From assembly GCA_030265145.1 (NCBI GenBank), contig JARBES010000122.1:12364512-12386389 (forward strand): a stretch of 21,878 nt of DNA, read 5' to 3'. Source of the stretch: Strongylocentrotus pallidus (Eukaryota > Echinodermata > Echinoidea > Camarodonta > Strongylocentrotidae). Below, piece after piece: positions 17,728 through 21,878 of this stretch. The position numbers and the translations under genes are program-made. The notes beneath the pieces were generated by a model, which saw only the letters and a program-made list of their open reading frames with translations, was not told the DNA's origin and did no database searches. How positions within the stretch are numbered: position 1 is the stretch's first letter; every line of letters starts with the position of its first letter.

Positions 17728-17773
17728 AAAATTGACAAAAAAAATCAATCCTAACTTTTTATATGACGGGGCC
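17464..17773. mobile_element. MITE-like element with terminal inverted repeats
   Basis: The left end GGCCCCGTCTTATAAAA (17464-17480) matches the reverse complement of 17757-17773 at 16 of 17 positions. The interior is non-coding and AT-rich and holds a direct duplication. Length is about 310 bp with no transposase, as for a non-autonomous DNA element. I could not see a clear target-site duplication, so the superfamily is open. The terminus resembles short repeats I recall from echinoderms; that link is memory, not a search. Confidence 0.55.
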
Positions 17774-18428
17774 AAGATCTTAGGGGAAAAGTGTTTGATA
17801 TTATTTCTCTATCTGATTTTCTCACTTCCTTCAGGGGGCTCTATGATGATTGCTTTTCTGAAGAAAGAAAAAAGTTCGCAAATGTTCATATTTTGTTTTT
17901 AATCTGCAACTGCCAAAATATAGTTATGTTAACCTCATTTTACGAAAAGGATCATTCTGAGCATACATTTATTGCCAATTTATAGTGCCAATGTGTTCAC
18001 AGCGTTAAACGGATTTCTATTTTTCTTGTTCACTCTGATTGATTGAAGAACGTATGAAGTAAGCATATATTAACATTTGACAACGGAAAACACTCCGAAT
18101 ATTTCCCCATTTTTTCCCACTTGGATATATTACAAGAAAGAGTCATTTCTTATTTGAGTTGGGGATTGTACTTTCTGATAATATTCAATTATTAGTCTTG
18201 ATTTCCTTCATGCCAAACCATTTTGATCATGATCATGCAACTGATAAATGTCTATGAAAATCGAAACTGGTTTCACTTTATATTTCTTCTCGGACTCATT
18301 GCATACATCAATGTGACTTTGAAGGGCTTCAACTAACACGCTGTCATAATATGTAATATGATCATGACGAGAGAGTGAGATTTTATGCTGATGATGACTA
18401 AATGATATATAATCAGAGTATGTCAAAG
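17774..18428. other. Non-coding intergenic stretch
   Basis: No gene or RNA structure is supported. Short open frames on both strands lack codon character or start context. A perfect 12-bp palindrome TGATCATGATCA occurs near 18224-18235; it is too short and simple to interpret. Confidence 0.4.
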
Positions 18429-18892
18429 TTGATTGACTTTATCGATTGATTAATGTATTGTTTGGCTGAATGATTGGTTGATTGATTGATTGACTGGTTG
18501 CCGATTTAGTTTTTTGATTGACTGATTTAATGTCTGTTTGTTTGTTTGTTTCGATGTTTGTTTGATTGACTGGTTGGTTGGTTGGTTGGTTGATTAATAT
18601 AATGATGTGTGTCGAAGTGATTTACTTACGGTTCGTCTGTATGACTCGAAATTTTATCCCTATTTGTGTTTGTTTTTTATGATTGAAGTTGGGTGGGTTA
18701 ATTGATTGATAAATTGATAGACTGGGTGATTGATTGATTGATTGAGGGTGTGAATGTGTGTGTGTCGGAGTAACAGTTTGTCTGGATGAGTGGCGAACTG
18801 ATCACTTTCTTTTATTTGTCTTTTGTCTTTGGTTGGTTGATTAATGGCTGCCTTGGCTGATTGATAAAGTGATTTATTGATGGCTTGATTGT
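18429..18892. repeat. Degenerate TTGA/TTGG tetranucleotide tract
   Basis: About 460 bp of imperfect TTGA, TTGG and TTTG repeats, poor in C on this strand. It includes five consecutive TTGG units near 18570-18590. It is an old, expanded and interrupted microsatellite. Confidence 0.8.
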
Positions 18893-18970
18893 TTGTGTGA
18901 ATAATGTAAAATGGTTGTGTTATAATTTTATTTAATATTTTTGTGATTTATTCACTGTTTAATTGACAGC

Positions 18971-19280
18971 TTGTCTTTTCCTCTCTATCCCTCTATATCT
19001 CTTTTTCTCTCTCTCTCCCATCTCTCTCTCCTTCACCTCTCTCTTTCTCTCTCTCATTACCCTCTCTCTTTCTCTCTCTCCTCGCTGTCCCTCTTTATCT
19101 ACGTCTCTCTATCCACTTTTTTCGTGTTCGTTTTCACTCTCTTTCCCAATATCTCTTTCGCTCTATTTCCCTCCTCCGTCAACTGAACCCCCCCCCCCTC
19201 CCAGACCCCAGCCTTCTCTCCCCCCCCCCACCTCTCTCTCCTCTCTCTCTCTATCTCTCTTTCTCTCTCTATCTCTCTCG
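18971..19280. repeat. Polypyrimidine (CT)n tract with long C runs
   Basis: About 310 bp of nearly pure C/T on the plus strand: CTCTCT microsatellite interrupted by short A/G islands, with C runs at 19188-19198 and 19220-19229. Open frames across it are artefacts of the absence of purine-containing stops. Confidence 0.85.
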
Positions 19281-19700
19281 AGTCTCGACACACACATTTT
19301 TATTCATGGATGACAAAACTTACTTTCACGGCTTACGAAGAAGGACATTAGGGACTTTTAGATTTGCGTGGACTGATACATGTGACGTCCATTCAAGGCA
19401 GTGCATTAAAAGGACCTTTAAAGGCTCATCTGCGCAGGCGCATAATCATGATTACCATCTCCTATATCCAACACAGCTTATCAATCAAGTTTGTGTTTAG
19501 CAAATATAACGATACTAACTCCTAACCTTTGATACATGGACATTGCTCACTCACTTGGCAATAATTATTCTGAGATTGGGCCAAGTTACTTCAAGTTTCG
19601 CTTCGATTCATAAGCACACGATCTCTCATAATTGATACATGTTTAGAATAACACCGTCGTCGGCACCGTCGCTAGTTAGCTCTCGGTGAGATTAGTAAGT
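19281..19700. other. Non-coding stretch, nothing recognised
   Basis: A 64-codon open frame beginning near 19306 is the only ORF of note, and it has no recognisable protein character. I see no repeat or RNA gene. Confidence 0.35.
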
Positions 19701-19714
19701 ACATCACTGTACAT

Positions 19715-19722
19715 TATATAAA
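19715..19722 (+). promoter_or_regulatory. TATA-like box, candidate promoter of the downstream gene
   Basis: TATATAAA is a good TATA match in a region otherwise without genes, followed about 220 bases later by a strong donor at 19945. If transcription starts near 19745-19755, a ~200-base untranslated first exon would result, spliced to the exon at 21350. All of this is inference; TATA-like strings are common in AT-rich DNA. Confidence 0.25.
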
Positions 19723-19944
19723 CAGGATAGTTCTGTATACGGATGCAGAGTTTCAAGAATATTTTTGGAGTGGAAATTCATGGATTAAACATTAGCAGGA
19801 AGAGGAAGGAACTTTGTCTCTGATTAATAAGCCCGCCGCTGCCGCATGCATGATGTTAGGAAAGCAAAGAGAATAATTTGGGATTACAAAACTGATCTGT
19901 TTTGGGGAAGAACGTATCCGTCACCTTGTGTATAGGTTGTTGAG

Positions 19945-19953
19945 GTGAGTAAG
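19945..19953 (+). other. Strong isolated splice donor, candidate end of a 5' UTR exon
   Basis: GAG followed by GTGAGTAAG is close to the ideal metazoan donor. It lies downstream of the TATA-like box and upstream of the acceptor at 21349, so it could end an untranslated first exon of the downstream gene. No coding potential precedes it. Transcript data would decide. Confidence 0.3.
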
Positions 19954-21111
19954 ATTAGTATGATTAATCGCGTCGTGTTTACTACTGTGGAATCGGATTA
20001 TGCCTCGGTTTTACTTGTAACAGAACGAGTTTCCTCGTACAGGGGGAAAAGCCAATAATTAGCAAGATATGTTTTTTCATTTCATTTTTTATCTAATATT
20101 TACATTGAGGGAGAGGGAGGGAGAGGCGTAAGAAGTCGTCTAGGAAAGCCATGGAGGGAAATATGATATATGTGTTCCAAAAACGTAAAGAAATTAGTTT
20201 CTATATTCATAAACATATAACAATGCCATTTATTACATGGCCGTGATGATAACTTCATTAGTATTTTTAATAGTCTTATTTTCTTTAACTCTTAGTTTAA
20301 TTTAATTCAGTGATAGGCCTCACACTCGTGATAACGGAACTATATATACCGCCTCTCTCATATTTTTAATCAAAAACACTTCCCCTTCCTCCTCTTGGCA
20401 CTGACTGTAGAGTGTGTATTATATTACCTATTTATATCCTGTAAAAATGTTCACCTTTGTGCTGTATACATTGATCAAGCAGCATGCCATTCAAGTGACT
20501 GACGCATATTCCATTCGCCTTTGTGTCATATCGCTTTATAAGTTTCGTAATCCTTACGTGGTATTCCCCGTAGCTATATGCATGTTGATGTTATTATACA
20601 GTATGCGAAGGTATTTAATGTTACGCATTTTCGGAGCCAACTTCTCCTTCTTCAGTCTCGCAATGCAGAGAGGTATTACTAGCTGTTCTTCGTGGATTTA
20701 ATTCGTAATGGAGAGAGAGAATACTTAGCTAGCAAACGAATTTATCATCGATTTCGCTTAAGTTAGATATAGTTAAATCGACTCTATATTCCTACTGATT
20801 TTAACTAGAGTTAGCGTACACTTGTGACTTTCAAGGTCTTCTATTGTGACGTGGATGTAAAACCGTGCCAATTTTATGTGAAGAACCCGACACCGTTGTA
20901 CGTATACGATGCCAATAAGTGAAGCCAATTATTTTGTTATTTTTTTGTTGTCATTTTTAATAGGAGGGTCAAACGCCAGTTTGTATTTGTGTTTATTTCT
21001 TCGTTCGTTTTTCCCTTCAGATTTTCGCTTTGCTTTTGTGTGTGTCTCTCCTTTTTTATCTTTTATTACCTTTTCAACCTTTCTCCAAACTGATTATATT
21101 GTTCACATTCT
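19954..21111. other. Non-coding stretch, possible first intron of the downstream gene
   Basis: No supported gene. A purine run GGGAGAGGGAGGGAGAGG (near 20109-20126) is close to a G-quadruplex pattern. An open frame from ~20446 to 20701 encodes a hydrophobic 85-residue peptide, but has no flanking gene signals and I do not call it. Confidence 0.35.
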
Positions 21112-21241
21112 GTTTGTCTGGACATAGAAGCAACACTGGACGAAGGGTAAAGGACACATTATAAAAGATGAGAGGAGAAGGTCTTCAAATGTATTAACTG
21201 ACGTCACAATACAATGTGCTCCGGAGGAAAGTTTTTATCGT
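21112..21241 (+). pseudogene. Diverged duplicate of the start of the downstream exon
   Basis: This stretch aligns with 21351-21490: TCTGGACATAGA versus TCTGGACAGAGG near the 5' end, ATAAAAGATGAGA versus ATAAAAGACGAGA, then a shared AACTGACGTCACAATACAA and a similar GGAGGAAAGTTTTTAT. In this copy the ATG at 21189 meets TAA after one codon, and no AG acceptor with branch point matches the one at 21349. It is most simply a decayed tandem copy of the first coding exon. Confidence 0.65.
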
Positions 21242-21315
21242 GATTTCTCCCTCTTCTTCTTCTTTTCTTCTTCCTTTATCTGTTTCTTCTGTTTCTTCTG
21301 CCTTTTCAACTTTGA

Positions 21316-21349
21316 TACTAACCAATAATTTCGTGTCGATTATTTACAG
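21316..21349 (+). other. Branch point and splice acceptor before the downstream coding exon
   Basis: A perfect TACTAAC (21316-21322, branch A at 21321) lies 28 bases before the AG of TTTACAG (21343-21349). A long CTTCTTCTT pyrimidine tract lies just upstream at about 21241-21305. Together they define a high-quality acceptor. Confidence 0.7.
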
Positions 21350-21447
21350 GGTTTTTCTGGACAGAGGATCATAACTGGTCAAATTTCTGAACAACTTTCT
21401 GAAGGATATTTTGATTGAACGATAAAAGACGAGAAGGAGACCTCAGT

Positions 21448-21618
21448 ATGGATAAACTGACGTCACAATACAACGCGTTAGCGAGGAAGGTTTTGATTGC
21501 GGCGGAGTCGGGCGAATCGGAGAAGTTTAAAGGGTTGTTCAAAGGGCGACAACCCGAAGAAGTCACCGAGGCTCTGAATGATGTGTCACAAGAAAGATAC
21601 AACGATGTCCTTGGGAAT
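21448..21618 (+). CDS. First coding exon of a protein with FEM1-like ankyrin-type N-terminus (partial)
   Basis: The exon runs 21350-21618: a 98-base leader without ATG, then ATG at 21448 with A at -3 and G at +4, an in-frame TGA upstream at 21412, and a donor AAT/GTAAGT at 21618/21619. It holds exactly 57 codons, ending in phase 0. The peptide starts MDKLTSQYNALARKVLIAA and continues through an amphipathic ESEKFKGLFKGRQPEEVTEAL helix. The helix-turn-helix pattern (LIAAESGESEKFKGLF) and the position before a presumed ankyrin repeat recall FEM1A/B/C, which begin similarly and act as substrate receptors of CUL2 ubiquitin ligases. Only the N-terminus is here, so this is tentative; any ankyrin-repeat protein is possible. 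Confidence 0.6.
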
Positions 21619-21878
21619 GTAAGTATTGTACATTCCAAAACATTTGTGTTTGTTTTGATATTAATGTTGTGTCATCTATCTAGTAAAACTGCAATTATGC
21701 CCCGACCCCCGCCCCCCCCCCCACTCAGTGTTATTTAGTGTACGCGTATGCATGTTCCCCCCTTTTGAACCCCCCCCCCCCCTAAGTCCGGAGTGTAATG
21801 TCAATACAGGCCGATATTTTTGTGTGTTACGAGCCAGACTTTGCTGCGTGAAAAGTACCCCTTTACCGGACATTTTGG
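21619..21878 (+). other. Start of intron of the downstream gene, with long C runs
   Basis: It starts with the consensus donor GTAAGT and continues to the window end. C runs occur at 21700-21703, 21706-21710, 21712-21722, 21757-21762 and 21770-21782, giving minus-strand G-quadruplex and plus-strand i-motif potential. Run lengths in such homopolymers are also prone to sequencing error. Confidence 0.6.

Noticed and set aside
18208-18426. A 72-codon minus-strand frame
   Set aside because: Its peptide looks passable, but it is short, isolated and lacks any supporting signal.
18963-19313. Open frames of up to 116 codons on both strands in the CT tract
   Set aside because: They arise because a CT-only sequence cannot make stop codons on the plus strand and rarely does so on the minus strand; the peptides are simple L/S or E/R repeats.
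20446-20701. An 85-residue hydrophobic ORF with a possible membrane segment
   Set aside because: It has no homology I recognise, no splice or promoter signals beyond AT-rich TATA-like strings, and composition expected of random AT-rich DNA.
1-21878. CRISPR array, bacterial operon, tRNA or rRNA genes, retroelement
   Set aside because: The repeats are coding tandem repeats without spacer structure. I found no tRNA or rRNA-like sequence and no reverse transcriptase, integrase or LTR signatures.

Overview
This window is animal nuclear DNA. It has GT-AG splice signals, a textbook TACTAAC branch point, microsatellites and polypyrimidine tracts, AT-rich non-coding flanks, and no ribosome-binding sites or operons. 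A small inverted-repeat element built on a 'ggccccgtctta' terminus recalls short repeats I associate with echinoderm genomes, so a marine deuterostome, perhaps an echinoderm, is my guess. That assignment is from memory and is weak.

The window is dominated by one enormous uninterrupted plus-strand coding exon, 1534-16260, encoding about 4,908 residues. It sits just downstream of a strong splice acceptor at 1368 and a short 5' UTR with two small upstream ORFs. The protein is almost wholly low-complexity and charged (K, E, D, S, T, P), nearly free of cysteine, and probably largely disordered. It is built from nested in-frame repeats: a lysine/glutamate-rich helical N-terminus, RG boxes, a duplicated ~100-residue module with an FSKVAGFVARM helix, a ~41-residue array, a ~26-residue array, a second RG region, a basic cluster, three copies of an RSKQL helix, two widely spaced IYxDLENMWKxY motifs, and a C-terminal array of about 17 units of ~49 residues rich in SP/TP and SR sites. 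I recognise no named family. A nuclear or RNA-linked scaffold is a guess from the RG and basic motifs.

The C-terminal array does not end at the stop codon. The same frame continues for 90 more codons of repeat after TAA 16258-16260 to TAG 16531-16533, and decayed repeat DNA is visible for about 60 bases more. A single C-to-T change (CAA to TAA) explains the first stop.

From 16.6 to 19.3 kb the window is non-coding: a strong hairpin just 3' of the gene, an inverted-repeat (MITE-like) element containing a 141-bp direct duplication, a ~460-bp TTGA/TTGG tract, and a ~310-bp CT tract with long C runs.

From 19.7 kb there are signs of a second plus-strand gene: a TATA-like box and an isolated strong donor (possible untranslated first exon), then a well-defined exon 21350-21618 with ATG at 21448 and a consensus donor. 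Its 57 residues faintly resemble the N-terminal helices of FEM1-type ankyrin proteins; the rest lies beyond the window. A diverged, non-coding duplicate of the start of this exon lies about 250 bp upstream. The two genes show no evident functional link.
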